A stretch of DNA of 64,000 bases, taken from positions 67,787-131,786 of the forward strand of contig CALVJL010000001.1 of assembly GCA_944332075.1 (NCBI GenBank), in the 5' to 3' direction. The stretch comes from an uncultured Bacilli bacterium (GTDB lineage Bacteria > Bacillota_I > Bacilli_A > RFN20 > CAG-449). Shown here piece by piece: positions 16,244-25,114 of the stretch (its first letter is position 1; every line of letters begins with the position of its first letter). Below the pieces are notes generated by a model. That model saw only the letters and a program-made list of their open reading frames with translations. It was not told the DNA's origin and searched no databases. The position numbers and the translations under genes were made by a program.

Positions 16244-17541
16244 TCAATAACCTCGTAAATGAGTTTTGATGGTTCAACTACTTCATCGCTAAAAGCATAG
16301 GCATCGTGAATAAGTTGCTCCGCTTCAGCAAACTTTTCAAAGTTTGTATAAATATAAGCCAAAACATCGCCTTTTTTCACCACATCACCAACTTTTTTAG
16401 TTAAAGTAATACCGCTAGCATAATCAATCGAATCTTCTTTTTTAGCTCTGCCAGCACCTAAAAGCATCGCGCCTTCGCCAATTTTTAAAGCGTCGATAGC
16501 TTTAATATAGCCATCGTGCTTTGAAATAAGTGGTTTAACTATTTTTGCTTTAGGGAACTTGTCAGGATTATCAATATAAGTAGGATCCCCGCCCTGAGCT
16601 TTGACCATCTCTTTTAATTTAGCTAAGCCCTCACCGGAAGCAATATGCTCTTTAATAAGTTTTTCCCCTTCAGTTACTGTTTTACTAATGTTTGCTTGAG
16701 TTAAAATAATTCCGCCTAATCTCACGCATAAGGTCTCAAAGTCTTTTGGACCATGACCTCTTAACGTATTAACCGCCTCAATAACTTCTAAAGCATTACC
16801 GATATTATTGCCAAGCGGTTCGTTCATATCGGTAATAACCGCTTTAGTGTTTTTATTGAAGGCTTTGCCAATCTCAACCATTAACGAAGCAAGTTTTTTC
16901 CCGTCCTCTAATGTTTTCATGAAAGCCCCATTACCAAACTTAACATCAAGAAGAATAGTATCCGCATTAGCCGCGAGTTTTTTCGACATAATTGATGAAG
17001 CGATTAACGGGAGGGAATCAACTGTCGCAGTAACATCTCTTAAAGCATAAAGTTTTTTATCAGCAGGAACTAAATTTTGACTTTGACCAATAATAGCAAT
17101 ATTAATATCATTAACCTGTTTGATAAATTCTTCACTGGTAAGATTAATTCTCATTCCCTTAATTGATTCAAGTTTATCGAGAGTTCCACCGGTATGTCCT
17201 AATCCCCGTCCAGACATCTTTGCTACCTTAACTCCGCAGCTTGCAACCAAAGGAAGTAATGCTAACGAGGTTTTATCACCGACTCCACCTGTAGAATGCT
17301 TATCAATTTTTACACCTTTTATTTTGCTTAAATCGATTATATCACCTGAATGTAACATCGCTTCAGTCAACGCAAAAGTTTCTTCTTTGGTCATCGAATT
17401 AAAGCAGATAGCCATTAATAAGGCTGAAACTTGATAATCCGGTATTTCATTATTGACGTAACCTTTAATAAAAAAATTGATTTCTTCCTTGCTTAAAGGA
17501 AGGTTGAGTTTCTTTTTTTCGATAATTTCTGTCATTAGCAT
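16240..17541 (-). CDS. pdp: Pyrimidine-nucleoside phosphorylase
   Basis: Cleaves thymidine, uridine or deoxyuridine with phosphate. 433 residues with KIDKHSTGGVGDKTSLALLPLVA (phosphate-binding signature), KMSGRGLGHTGGTLDKLESI and IIGQSQNLVPADKKLYALRDVTATVDS, and a C-terminal barrel with GDVVKKGDVLAYIY. Length and motifs suit Pdp/DeoA. An extended -10 (TGC-TATAAT) lies upstream at 17566-17574. It leads the cluster with the HprK-like, PqqD and ABC genes, an unusual partner for nucleoside salvage. Confidence 0.92.
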   Translation of the reverse strand: MLMTEIIEKKKLNLPLSKEEINFFIKGYVNNEIPDYQVSALLMAICFNSMTKEETFALTEAMLHSGDIIDLSKIKGVKIDKHSTGGVGDKTSLALLPLVASCGVKVAKMSGRGLGHTGGTLDKLESIKGMRINLTSEEFIKQVNDINIAIIGQSQNLVPADKKLYALRDVTATVDSLPLIASSIMSKKLAANADTILLDVKFGNGAFMKTLEDGKKLASLMVEIGKAFNKNTKAVITDMNEPLGNNIGNALEVIEAVNTLRGHGPKDFETLCVRLGGIILTQANISKTVTEGEKLIKEHIASGEGLAKLKEMVKAQGGDPTYIDNPDKFPKAKIVKPLISKHDGYIKAIDALKIGEGAMLLGAGRAKKEDSIDYASGITLTKKVGDVVKKGDVLAYIYTNFEKFAEAEQLIHDAYAFSDEVVEPSKLIYEVIE

Positions 17542-17565
17542 AATTAATCTCTCTCTTTCTAGTAC

Positions 17566-17574
17566 ATTATAGCA
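17566..17574 (-). promoter_or_regulatory. Extended -10 promoter of the pdp cluster
   Basis: TGCTATAAT reads on the minus strand about 25 bases before the pdp ATG. No good -35 is visible, which fits an extended -10 promoter. Confidence 0.4.
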
Positions 17575-17585
17575 AAGAAAATGAT

Positions 17586-17615
17586 GAAAAAAAACCAGAC
17601 ATTATTGTCTGGTTT
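17586..17615 (-). terminator. Terminator of rex
   Basis: Stem CCAGAC / GTCTGG (17595-17600 and 17607-17612) followed on the minus strand by a run of eight T's. The rex stop codon (17602-17604) lies in the loop. Confidence 0.8.
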
Positions 17616-18237
17616 CATTTAAATGACGCGATAAGATAACTAATGACGAAGCCATATTCTCATTTTGAACGATGATATTCTTGCTCACATTTAATTTAGT
17701 CGGAGCAAAATTCCAAATCGCTTTGACTCCGCTATTGACAAGATTATCGCAAGCTTCTTGAGCATGAACAGCCGGAACTGTAATAATTCCCACATGAATT
17801 TCATGTTTTTTGCAAAAAGAAGATAATTCTGACAATGGTTTAATTACATATCTGCCAACTTTTTGATTGACCTTATCAGGATTTTTATCAAAAGCTGCAA
17901 CAATTTCTAATCCGTACTCAGCAAATCCTTGGTAATTAAGCAAAGCTGTACCCAATGAACCGACACCGATTAAAACTGATTTATTATTATTTTTCATTCC
18001 TAAAAATAAAGAAATATCCGTCAAAAGCTCATCGATTTCATAGCCGACTTTTGGTTTACCGCCAGTACGTGAAATCAAAGCTAAATCTTTTCTGACTTGA
18101 ACATCATTTAGTTCTAATCCTTTAGCGATTGCTGTCGATGAAAGATAGACTTCACCCTGTGCTTTCATCTTTTTTAGATAGTCTAAATAAAAAGGAATTC
18201 TTTTTAACGTGTTTTGTGATATATATACTTTTCCCAT
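17602..18237 (-). CDS. rex: Redox-sensing transcriptional repressor Rex
   Basis: Senses NADH/NAD+ and represses fermentation and respiration genes when NAD+ is high. 211 residues. N-terminal winged helix (TLKRIPFYLDYLKKMKAQG ... STAIAKGLELNDVQVRKDLALIS), Rex-type linker GGKPKVGYEID, and Rossmann domain with VLIGVGSLGTALLNYQGF and AAFDKNPDKVNQ. Monocistronic, with its own terminator. Confidence 0.93.
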   Translation of the reverse strand: MGKVYISQNTLKRIPFYLDYLKKMKAQGEVYLSSTAIAKGLELNDVQVRKDLALISRTGGKPKVGYEIDELLTDISLFLGMKNNNKSVLIGVGSLGTALLNYQGFAEYGLEIVAAFDKNPDKVNQKVGRYVIKPLSELSSFCKKHEIHVGIITVPAVHAQEACDNLVNSGVKAIWNFAPTKLNVSKNIIVQNENMASSLVILSRHLNETRQ

Positions 18238-18287
18238 ATCTCTATTTTAAATCTTTTGATACTTTTCTTTCAATACTTTTATATCGA

Positions 18288-18926
18288 TTAGATACCGATG
18301 ATTCCTAGTAATTCATCAAAAGAAGAAATACTATATTTCGCCATTGGATTTGCTTTTTGCGAAAATAAACAAGTATCAAATCCTCCATTAATTCCGCTTT
18401 CGATTCCAACTAAAGAATCTTCAACGACAAGCAAATCTTTTTTTGGTAAATTAATTTTTTCTGAGGCAATCAAAAACGCTTCTGGATCCGGTTTAGGTTC
18501 TTTGATATCTTTGCCGCTAACGATTATTGAAAAATATTTTTGCATTTTAGTTTTTTCTAGCAATTCCTCGGCATGCCTACTTGAAGAAGCAATCGCCATT
18601 TTTACTCCTGCATTCTGCAATTTTTTTAAAACTCTAATAACTTTAACTGAAACAAAATTTTCATCTATATTTTTCAAATATTGTTCATAGTAAAAATCTT
18701 TCTCGGCAATTAACCGTTTTTGATCACTTTCATCAAGGGTAATTTTCGCATGCTCAAGTATTTTTCTCAAAGCTTCCTTTTTTGATATTCCTAATGTTTC
18801 CTCAAACATTAAATCATATAAAAAGATGTGCTCGTGAAAGCATACTTTCTTCCAAGCTAAATAATGAAGTTTATCACTTGGTAAAATTACGCCATCTAAA
18901 TCAAACAGCACACCTTTATATTTCAT
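18288..18926 (-). CDS. Beta-phosphoglucomutase-like HAD protein
   Basis: 212 residues. HAD motif I DLDGVILPSD with cap residue pattern LHYLAWKKV, motif II ASSSR, the Lys of motif III in GKDIKEPKPDPEAF and motif IV VVEDSLVGIESGINGG. The start and cap match beta-phosphoglucomutases, which interconvert glucose-1-P and glucose-6-P, but other sugar phosphate mutases or phosphatases are possible. It lies 47 bases after rhaD and may belong to the rhamnose operon. Confidence 0.75.
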   Translation of the reverse strand: MKYKGVLFDLDGVILPSDKLHYLAWKKVCFHEHIFLYDLMFEETLGISKKEALRKILEHAKITLDESDQKRLIAEKDFYYEQYLKNIDENFVSVKVIRVLKKLQNAGVKMAIASSSRHAEELLEKTKMQKYFSIIVSGKDIKEPKPDPEAFLIASEKINLPKKDLLVVEDSLVGIESGINGGFDTCLFSQKANPMAKYSISSFDELLGIIGI

Positions 18927-18973
18927 CTTATCACCTTATATCAATTATATAATTTAAGGTGTATAAGATAAAG

Positions 18974-19777
18974 TTAATCAATAATTCCGTGACGGAAATC
19001 AATCTTAAACGCTTTAGCTAAGGTTAATAATTGTTCATTAGTAATTGATTGTAAACGTGGTTTATCACAGATTTTCATATAGATTTCTGCAGCTTTTTCA
19101 ATTGTTTCAATCAATCCGAAAACTTCATCAAGAGTCTTACCTGTGCAGAATAATCCGTGTTGAGCCCAAACAACTGAACGATATTCTTTCATCTTTTCAG
19201 CAGTAGCGATACCGATTTCTTCTCCACCGCAGAGAATCCAAGGTAATACTGCGATTCCTTCTGGGAAAACAACGATGGATTCTGTTTGCATCTTCCAAAG
19301 ATCTTCAGTCCAATGATTAGAATCTAAATCATGAATATGTGTCATGCAAATAACATTTGTTGGATGGCAATGGCAAACTAAACGATGTTTTGGATCAACT
19401 TTTAATCTTTCAATATGACATTTTAAATGAGTTGGTGCCTCGGAAGTTGGTGCCCCACCATCTTTGTAACCCCAAAGTAAACCGAGAGTGTGATTATCAA
19501 TTACTTTAAGAATTCCTAAATTAGTTTCAGGATCTTTGAGGCAGTTTTTGAAATATTTTCCAGTTCCAGTAATAACAAAATATTTACCGACAATTGATGA
19601 CATATCAAAGTTATAAGTAAATGTTCTTTTAACTTTGTCAGTATCACAAACCGATTCTACTTCTTCTTCAGTTAAGATATAAGAAAGGTTACCACCATTT
19701 CTTTCATCCCAGCCATGCTTATATAATAAATCAAGAATTTCTGTTACTTCTTCAATGCATTTGTATCCCATTTTCAT
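18974..19777 (-). CDS. rhaD: Rhamnulose-1-phosphate aldolase
   Basis: Class II zinc aldolase splitting L-rhamnulose-1-P into dihydroxyacetone phosphate and L-lactaldehyde. 267 residues. GWDERNGGNLSY is the RhaD start, the zinc ligands are in HRLVCHCHPTN and VVWAQHGLFCTG, and SEAPTHLKCH carries the phosphate/Glu region. Its ATG overlaps the rhaA stop (TAATG). Confidence 0.94.
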   Translation of the reverse strand: MKMGYKCIEEVTEILDLLYKHGWDERNGGNLSYILTEEEVESVCDTDKVKRTFTYNFDMSSIVGKYFVITGTGKYFKNCLKDPETNLGILKVIDNHTLGLLWGYKDGGAPTSEAPTHLKCHIERLKVDPKHRLVCHCHPTNVICMTHIHDLDSNHWTEDLWKMQTESIVVFPEGIAVLPWILCGGEEIGIATAEKMKEYRSVVWAQHGLFCTGKTLDEVFGLIETIEKAAEIYMKICDKPRLQSITNEQLLTLAKAFKIDFRHGIID

Positions 19778-21018
19778 TAATCTCCTCTTTTAAGTAAAAC
19801 TTCTTTTTCATATTTTTTGATTTCATCAAACCAAGATTTATCACCGACAACATTTTGTCTCTTGCAATATTCTTGCCATACTTCATCAAATGGTAAATCT
19901 TTAATTTCTTCTTGCATAACCATTAATTCAGTAAACTTAGCTTCATCTTGCAATTTTGCAAAAGTTTCCCAAGGTGTTAATAGAGCTTTAAGAAGTGCTT
20001 TTTCCATGTTTCTGCTACCAATAATTAAAGCAGCAACTCTATTAATTGAAGCATCGAAATAATCAAGACCGATATAAGCTCTATCAAGAGCATTGCATTT
20101 AACTAATTCATTAGCGACATCTTGTAAATCATCGTTTAATCTTAAAACGTGATCTGAATCCCATCTAACTGGTCTTGAAACGTGGAAAGCTAAACGCGGA
20201 GAGAATAATAGTAGCGATGAAATTTTATCAGCGACATTTTCAGTTGGATGGAAATGGCCGGTATCAAGTAAGCAAAGAACATTATTCTTCATCGCATATG
20301 AAAGGTAGAATTCATGTGATCCGGTTGTATATGATTCAACACCGATTCCGAATACCTTGCTTTCGACAGCATCATCTTCATATTCGCGGTCAACCTTAAC
20401 GCTAAAGATTTCATCAAGAGATTCTTTTAATCTTCTTCTTGGTCCTTGTCTATCAGCAGGAACATCTTTTAATCCATCAGGAATCCAAATGTTGCAAAGT
20501 GATCTTTGTTTTAATTCCTTACCAAAATATTCAGCAATTTTTCTAGAATTGATACAGTGACGAATCCAGTAATCGCGAACTTCTTTCTTTGGTGAAGATA
20601 AAGTTAAATTATCAACAACCATCGGTGAAGAGAACATCGTTGGGTTAAAATCTAATCCTAAATTTCTCTTTTTAGCATATTCAACCCAAGCTGCAAAATC
20701 TTCTGGTTGGATATCCGCGCGGTCGACATCTCTATCAGTGACTAAATATGTAGCATGCAAATTAATTTTTTTCTTACCAGGAATAAATTTTAAAGCTTCA
20801 TCAAGATCTCTTGTCAATTCTTCAAAATTTCTTGCTCTTCCTGGATAATTGCCAGTTGTTTGAATACCGCCAGATAATGGTCCAGCATGCTTTTCAAATC
20901 CGATAACATCATCGAGCTGCCAGCAATGAATAGAAATAGCGACATCCTTTAATGTATCAAGAGCCTTTTCGACATCGACACCATAGCTCTTATAAAGGTC
21001 AATAACTTCTTTTTTCAT
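19777..21018 (-). CDS. rhaA: L-rhamnose isomerase
   Basis: Converts L-rhamnose to L-rhamnulose with Mn2+. 413 residues, the normal length. The family start VAISIHCWQLDDVIGFE, the PGRARNFEEL segment, NLHATYLVTDRDVDRADIQPEDFAAWVEYA, and the metal-ligand regions GVESYTTGSHEFYLSYA and CLLDTGHFHPTE are present. Starts right after the rhaB stop. Confidence 0.95.
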   Translation of the reverse strand: MKKEVIDLYKSYGVDVEKALDTLKDVAISIHCWQLDDVIGFEKHAGPLSGGIQTTGNYPGRARNFEELTRDLDEALKFIPGKKKINLHATYLVTDRDVDRADIQPEDFAAWVEYAKKRNLGLDFNPTMFSSPMVVDNLTLSSPKKEVRDYWIRHCINSRKIAEYFGKELKQRSLCNIWIPDGLKDVPADRQGPRRRLKESLDEIFSVKVDREYEDDAVESKVFGIGVESYTTGSHEFYLSYAMKNNVLCLLDTGHFHPTENVADKISSLLLFSPRLAFHVSRPVRWDSDHVLRLNDDLQDVANELVKCNALDRAYIGLDYFDASINRVAALIIGSRNMEKALLKALLTPWETFAKLQDEAKFTELMVMQEEIKDLPFDEVWQEYCKRQNVVGDKSWFDEIKKYEKEVLLKRGD

Positions 21019-22398
21019 TTAAACCTCCTTAATTTCAAAAGAATCTTTGACTAATTTTCTTGCTTGTTTAATATCTTTAATTTTATGATCAGCGATTAAC
21101 TGAACTAAAATATTACCTATCGAGGTAGCTTCAGTCGGTCCAACAAAAACCTTTTTACCCAGATAATGTTTTGTAAGTGTAGAAAGATGCAAATCTTGTG
21201 ATCCTCCACCGATAATATAGAGTTCATCATACTGCTTGCCGGTAATTTTCTCAATTTCGGTAAACGCGCGCTTATATTCATTAGCCAATGAATGATAGAT
21301 AACGCTCAAGACATCTTTTAACTCAAGAGGCTGATCAAAGCAGGAATTAACTGCATCTATCATCGATTTTGGGGCTAAGAATTTATCATCATTTACATCA
21401 ATAATTCTTTCAAACGATGATGTCTTAGCTAAAGCGATTAACTCTGGGAAGGAAACCTTTCTTCCTTCCTTTGCTGAAACTTCTCTTCTAACGTTTTGAA
21501 GCATCCATAAACCCATAATATTCTTTAAAAAGCGATATGTTTGGTAAGCTCCACCTTCATTGGTAAAGTTGTGTTCCATACTAATTTTTGAAAGAATAGG
21601 CTTTTTATTTTCCGTACCGATTAATGACCAAGTCCCCGATGAGAGATATACTTCATCTTTCTCGGAAGGGTAAGATAAGACAGCAGAAGCTGTATCATGC
21701 GAGGCGCAGAGAATTACTTTGCAATCAAATCCAACTTCTGAAGCGATTTCTTTGCTAAAATGGCCTAATAACGTTCCCGGCTCAACAATCTCAGTAAAAA
21801 GAGATTTGTTTAAACCAAGGCTTTCAATTGCATCAAAATTCCAAGTTTTAGTTTCTGCATCAAGTAATCCAGTTGTAGAAATATTTGAATATTCATGTCC
21901 CTTTTTACCGGTTAAGACGAAACTTAAATATTCTGGAATCATCAAAAATGTACTTGCTTTGTCAAGTCTACCGTTTTTCTTATCAGCATAGAATTGGTAG
22001 ATTGTGTTAAATTTTTGAAATTGAATACCGCTATGAGAATAAAGCTTATCAAATGGATAAATCTTATGCACTTCATCGATAACATCTTCTGTTCTACTAT
22101 CGCGATAAGCATAAACCGGATAAATAATTTGATCTTGTTTATCAAGCAAAACGTAATCAACTGCCCAAGTATCAATTGCCAAAGTGGTAGGTATCTTGTT
22201 AATTTCATGGCACTTTTTAATACCGTTGATAACCTCTTGACGAAGATGGTCAATATCCCATGTTAAATGATTATCCTTTTCACTGACATTATTCTCGAAT
22301 CGGTATATTTCCTCAAGGACAAGTTTTCCGTCGACAATTGAGCCAAGAATATGACGGCCCGAGGAAGCACCAATATCGATAGCTAAGTAGTATTCCAT
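21019..22398 (-). CDS. rhaB: Rhamnulokinase
   Basis: FGGY-family kinase making L-rhamnulose-1-phosphate. 459 residues. YLAIDIGASSGRHILG (ATP loop), LAIDTWAVDYVLLD (catalytic Asp region), SHDTASAVLSYP, and YIIGGGSQDLHLSTLTKHYLGKKV. First gene of rhaBAD, with GGAGG six bases before the ATG, an extended -10 and a cre-like site upstream. No rhamnose mutarotase or transporter gene is in the window. Confidence 0.95.
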   Translation of the reverse strand: MEYYLAIDIGASSGRHILGSIVDGKLVLEEIYRFENNVSEKDNHLTWDIDHLRQEVINGIKKCHEINKIPTTLAIDTWAVDYVLLDKQDQIIYPVYAYRDSRTEDVIDEVHKIYPFDKLYSHSGIQFQKFNTIYQFYADKKNGRLDKASTFLMIPEYLSFVLTGKKGHEYSNISTTGLLDAETKTWNFDAIESLGLNKSLFTEIVEPGTLLGHFSKEIASEVGFDCKVILCASHDTASAVLSYPSEKDEVYLSSGTWSLIGTENKKPILSKISMEHNFTNEGGAYQTYRFLKNIMGLWMLQNVRREVSAKEGRKVSFPELIALAKTSSFERIIDVNDDKFLAPKSMIDAVNSCFDQPLELKDVLSVIYHSLANEYKRAFTEIEKITGKQYDELYIIGGGSQDLHLSTLTKHYLGKKVFVGPTEATSIGNILVQLIADHKIKDIKQARKLVKDSFEIKEV

Positions 22399-22422
22399 AA
22401 TAACCTCCTTATCTTCATCTTT

Positions 22423-22451
22423 ATTTTACCAAAAAATGTAAGCGTTATTAT
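22423..22451 (-). promoter_or_regulatory. rhaBAD promoter with cre-like catabolite site
   Basis: Extended -10 TGGTAAAAT on the minus strand (22423-22431). ATGTAAGCGTTATTAT (22436-22451) matches the CcpA cre consensus WTGNAARCGNWWWCAW with one mismatch (T for C at position 14). Its place over the -35 region suggests glucose repression of rhamnose use. Confidence 0.5.
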
Positions 22452-22460
22452 ATAACTATC

Positions 22461-22490
22461 TTGCACTCATTTATAATTATTTTGTAAAAT
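22461..22490 (+). promoter_or_regulatory. Promoter of the AraC-family regulator
   Basis: TTGCAC (22461-22466), 18-base spacer, TAAAAT (22485-22490). The ATG at 22497 is only six bases past the -10, so the mRNA may have no leader. Confidence 0.4.
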
Positions 22491-22496
22491 ACATAT

Positions 22497-23345
22497 ATGC
22501 ATAATCGTTTTCCTTTATTTTCTGATCAAAGTAATCTTCTCTATATTTCTGAGACGATTATCGATAAAGAATTTTACTCTTCTATGCATTCACATCCGAA
22601 TCTAGAAGTCCTCTTTTTTATCGACGGAGAGGGATTTGTTCGTTCAAGCGAAGAGAAATTAAAAGTTAGTAAGCATGATATAGTTATTATTAATGCTAAT
22701 ACCATGCATTATGAGGATACTAATAATCTCGTACATTTTTATGCCATTGGAATCAACGCTTCGGAAATATTTCTTCATGAAACATTCAAGAAGCAAATAA
22801 TCCACATCAGGCCAGAAAAAAACAATGGTAATGAAATAGAGCTAATATACCGTATGATTTATCAAGAAGCTTCCTTAAAAGTGGAATCATCATTAGATAT
22901 TATTACTTCTCTTTATAAGATACTGCAGACTCTTTTATCAAGGACAAAACCTCTATTCTTTTACACAAAACAAACAGATAAATATTCATCTGTCGTGGCT
23001 TCTACGATGAATATCATCGATAACTATTTTTATTCTGATTTGAAACTAGAGGAAATAGCTGCTCGCTTTTCCATTTCTGTTTCGTCTCTCTGCCACCAAT
23101 TCAAAAACGAAACCAATACTTCATTAATCGACTATAAGCTAAATTGTCAAATAAATGAAGCTAAGAACTTATTAAAAGTAACTGATATGTCAATGACACA
23201 AATTTCATCAGCAATCGGATTTAATTCGTCATCGTATTTTGCAAAAATTTTTAAATTAAAAACCGGTATGACACCAAGCCAATACCGGAATAATGCTAAG
23301 AATAAAAATTACAATATTTCCTCAATTTCAACATCATCGCACTGA
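22497..23345 (+). CDS. AraC-family regulator, probably of rhamnose genes
   Basis: 282 residues. N-terminal cupin-like sensing domain (MHSHPNLEVLFFIDGEGFV ... HDIVIINANTMHYEDTNN) and C-terminal pair of helix-turn-helix motifs (LEEIAARFSISVSSLCHQFKNET and MTQISSAIGFNSSSYFAKIFKLKTGMTPSQYR). Divergent from rhaBAD across a 98-base gap, which makes it the likely rhamnose-responsive activator. No Shine-Dalgarno precedes the ATG. Its last 37 bases overlap a gene on the other strand. Confidence 0.88.
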   Translation: MHNRFPLFSDQSNLLYISETIIDKEFYSSMHSHPNLEVLFFIDGEGFVRSSEEKLKVSKHDIVIINANTMHYEDTNNLVHFYAIGINASEIFLHETFKKQIIHIRPEKNNGNEIELIYRMIYQEASLKVESSLDIITSLYKILQTLLSRTKPLFFYTKQTDKYSSVVASTMNIIDNYFYSDLKLEEIAARFSISVSSLCHQFKNETNTSLIDYKLNCQINEAKNLLKVTDMSMTQISSAIGFNSSSYFAKIFKLKTGMTPSQYRNNAKNKNYNISSISTSSH

Positions 23346-23647
23346 ATTGCTAACGCATCATCAATTTTAAAAATACCATCGACAAATGTTGTTTTCGATG
23401 CAATATATGGATTGCGAAAACGCGATATAATTTTGTTTAACGAAGAAAAATAATCATCGCTTAACGACTTCAAATTACGAAAAATAAAGTGGAAAGATAA
23501 TCCTTTAAACTCATTGGTAACACCATCATTATCCATAGAAACAATCTCGCAATCGAGATGAAGAGAATTACCAACCAAACGGAGATATGTTACCCTCGCG
23601 TTCTTGAAGTCAAAATATTCAGCGAATTTTTCTAAAGTTAACACCAT
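23309..23647 (-). CDS. Hypothetical protein
   Basis: 112 residues, no family recognised. Looks like a small soluble alpha/beta protein (VTYLRLVGNSLHLDCEIVSMDNDG ... LSFHFIFRNLKSLSDDYF). The ATG is preceded by GGTGAT at a good spacing. The end overlaps the AraC gene by 37 bases tail to tail. Confidence 0.55.
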   Translation of the reverse strand: MVLTLEKFAEYFDFKNARVTYLRLVGNSLHLDCEIVSMDNDGVTNEFKGLSFHFIFRNLKSLSDDYFSSLNKIISRFRNPYIASKTTFVDGIFKIDDALAIQCDDVEIEEIL

Positions 23648-23723
23648 ATAATCACCTTTATTTCATTATAAAGGAAAATTTTCAACAATAAAAGATAAAG
23701 GACGCAACACTTTTATAAAATAG

Positions 23724-23750
23724 AAAAAGTAAGGCAAAACCTTACTTTTT
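23724..23750. terminator. Bidirectional terminator at the end of the aldehyde dehydrogenase gene
   Basis: AAAAAGTAAGG (23724-23734) / CCTTACTTTTT (23740-23750) with a five-base loop. It includes the last codons and stop of the dehydrogenase. Confidence 0.75.
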
Positions 23751-25112
23751 TCCAATCTTTGTAATTGAGTGAAGCATTTTTAATTTCTTTTCTGTATATG
23801 GAGGATATTTAGTTTGGACTTCAATTCTTCCTTTTTCATAAACAGCTTTTTCGTGAGAAAAAATTCTAAACGAATACTTTCCGTGATATGAATTGAATCC
23901 TGCTTTTCCAATACCTCCGAATGGCAGATGATGGTTGGTTAACATCATGATGCAATCATTAATTCCCAAAGACCCAGCCGCGACATTCTCTTCAAAATAA
24001 GTAATTTCTTTTTTATCAGAAGAGAAAATATAGCTTGCTAATGGGCGATCCATTTTTCGAATGATTTCGACAGCATCATAGAAATTATCATACTCAACAA
24101 TTGGTAATAATGGTCCAAATATTTCTTCTTGCATTATTTTATCATCAAAAGCGACATTATCAATAACCGTAGGTTCTAAATATAAGCCGTCGTTTTTGCC
24201 GCCAAAGACAACTTTGCTCTGATCAATTAATCCTAATAAACGATTAAGTTGCTTTTCATTGACGACATGGACAAAATCTTTGCTAAGCACATCATCATCA
24301 AAATACCCTTTGCGAATTTCAGCAATAATTTTTTTTATTAATTGATCCTTTACTTTTTTATCGACATAAACATAATCAACCGCAACACAAGTTTGACCAG
24401 CATTTAAAAATTTTGCCCAAGTGATACGATGAGCTGCAATATCTAAATCTGCAGTAGCAGTAACAACGCAAGGCGATTTGCCACCTAATTCTAATGTTAA
24501 TGGAGTCAAATGATGGCTTGCTTTTTCCATTACGATACGTCCAACATTTGTTGAACCGGTAAAGAAAATATAATCAAAAGGTAAATCTAATAATTCTTGA
24601 TTTTCTTTTATTCCGCCAGTAACTACTGAGAAAAGTCCATCTTCAAAATAATCTGAAATTACACTTAATACTTCTGCCACCTTTGGTGCATATTCACTAG
24701 GTTTTAGTATTACAGTGTTTCCAGCTGCCAAAGCACCAATTGCAGGGACTAAGGCTAATTGCAATGGGTAATTCCAAGGAGCAATTACTAAAGCTACACC
24801 ATATGGTTCATAGTAAAGATGGTTTTTTGATGGAAAATTAAGCAAATTTGTTCCAACTTTTTTACGTTTACTTAATGATTTCAAATGTTTCAAGAAATAG
24901 TCAATTTCCATTATACACATCGATAATTCCGAGGCATCAACCTCAAATTCCGATTTGTTTAAATCGTCCTTGAATGCTTTATAAATGTCTAAGCGGTGGT
25001 CATTGAGAGCTTTTTTTAATGTTTTCAAGTTCTCTTTACGAATATTTATGTCTTTAGTACGTGATGCAGCAAAATACTGTTGCTGTAAAGAAAATAATTC
25101 TGGTATCGTCAT
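23742..25112 (-). CDS. Aldehyde dehydrogenase (class 3 type)
   Basis: Oxidises an aldehyde with NAD(P)+. 456 residues from the ATG at 25112, which has GGAGG five bases upstream; the longer reading from 25169 would run inside addA. Visible: VALVIAPWNYPLQLALVPAIGALAAGN, TGSTNVGRIVMEKA, LELGGKSPCVV (catalytic Glu), NAGQTCVAVDYV (catalytic Cys), EEIFGPLLPI and the class-3-type end HLPFGGIGKAGFNSYHGKYSF. The short form and this ending fit ALDH3/YwdH-like enzymes for fatty or aromatic aldehydes. Last gene after addB-addA. Confidence 0.9.
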   Translation of the reverse strand: MTIPELFSLQQQYFAASRTKDINIRKENLKTLKKALNDHRLDIYKAFKDDLNKSEFEVDASELSMCIMEIDYFLKHLKSLSKRKKVGTNLLNFPSKNHLYYEPYGVALVIAPWNYPLQLALVPAIGALAAGNTVILKPSEYAPKVAEVLSVISDYFEDGLFSVVTGGIKENQELLDLPFDYIFFTGSTNVGRIVMEKASHHLTPLTLELGGKSPCVVTATADLDIAAHRITWAKFLNAGQTCVAVDYVYVDKKVKDQLIKKIIAEIRKGYFDDDVLSKDFVHVVNEKQLNRLLGLIDQSKVVFGGKNDGLYLEPTVIDNVAFDDKIMQEEIFGPLLPIVEYDNFYDAVEIIRKMDRPLASYIFSSDKKEITYFEENVAAGSLGINDCIMMLTNHHLPFGGIGKAGFNSYHGKYSFRIFSHEKAVYEKGRIEVQTKYPPYTEKKLKMLHSITKIGKK

Positions 25113-25114
25113 AA

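Noticed and set aside
23742-25112. Lactaldehyde dehydrogenase completing rhamnose breakdown
   Set aside because: The sequence is of the class 3 aldehyde dehydrogenase type and the gene belongs to the addB-addA operon, not to rhaBAD.
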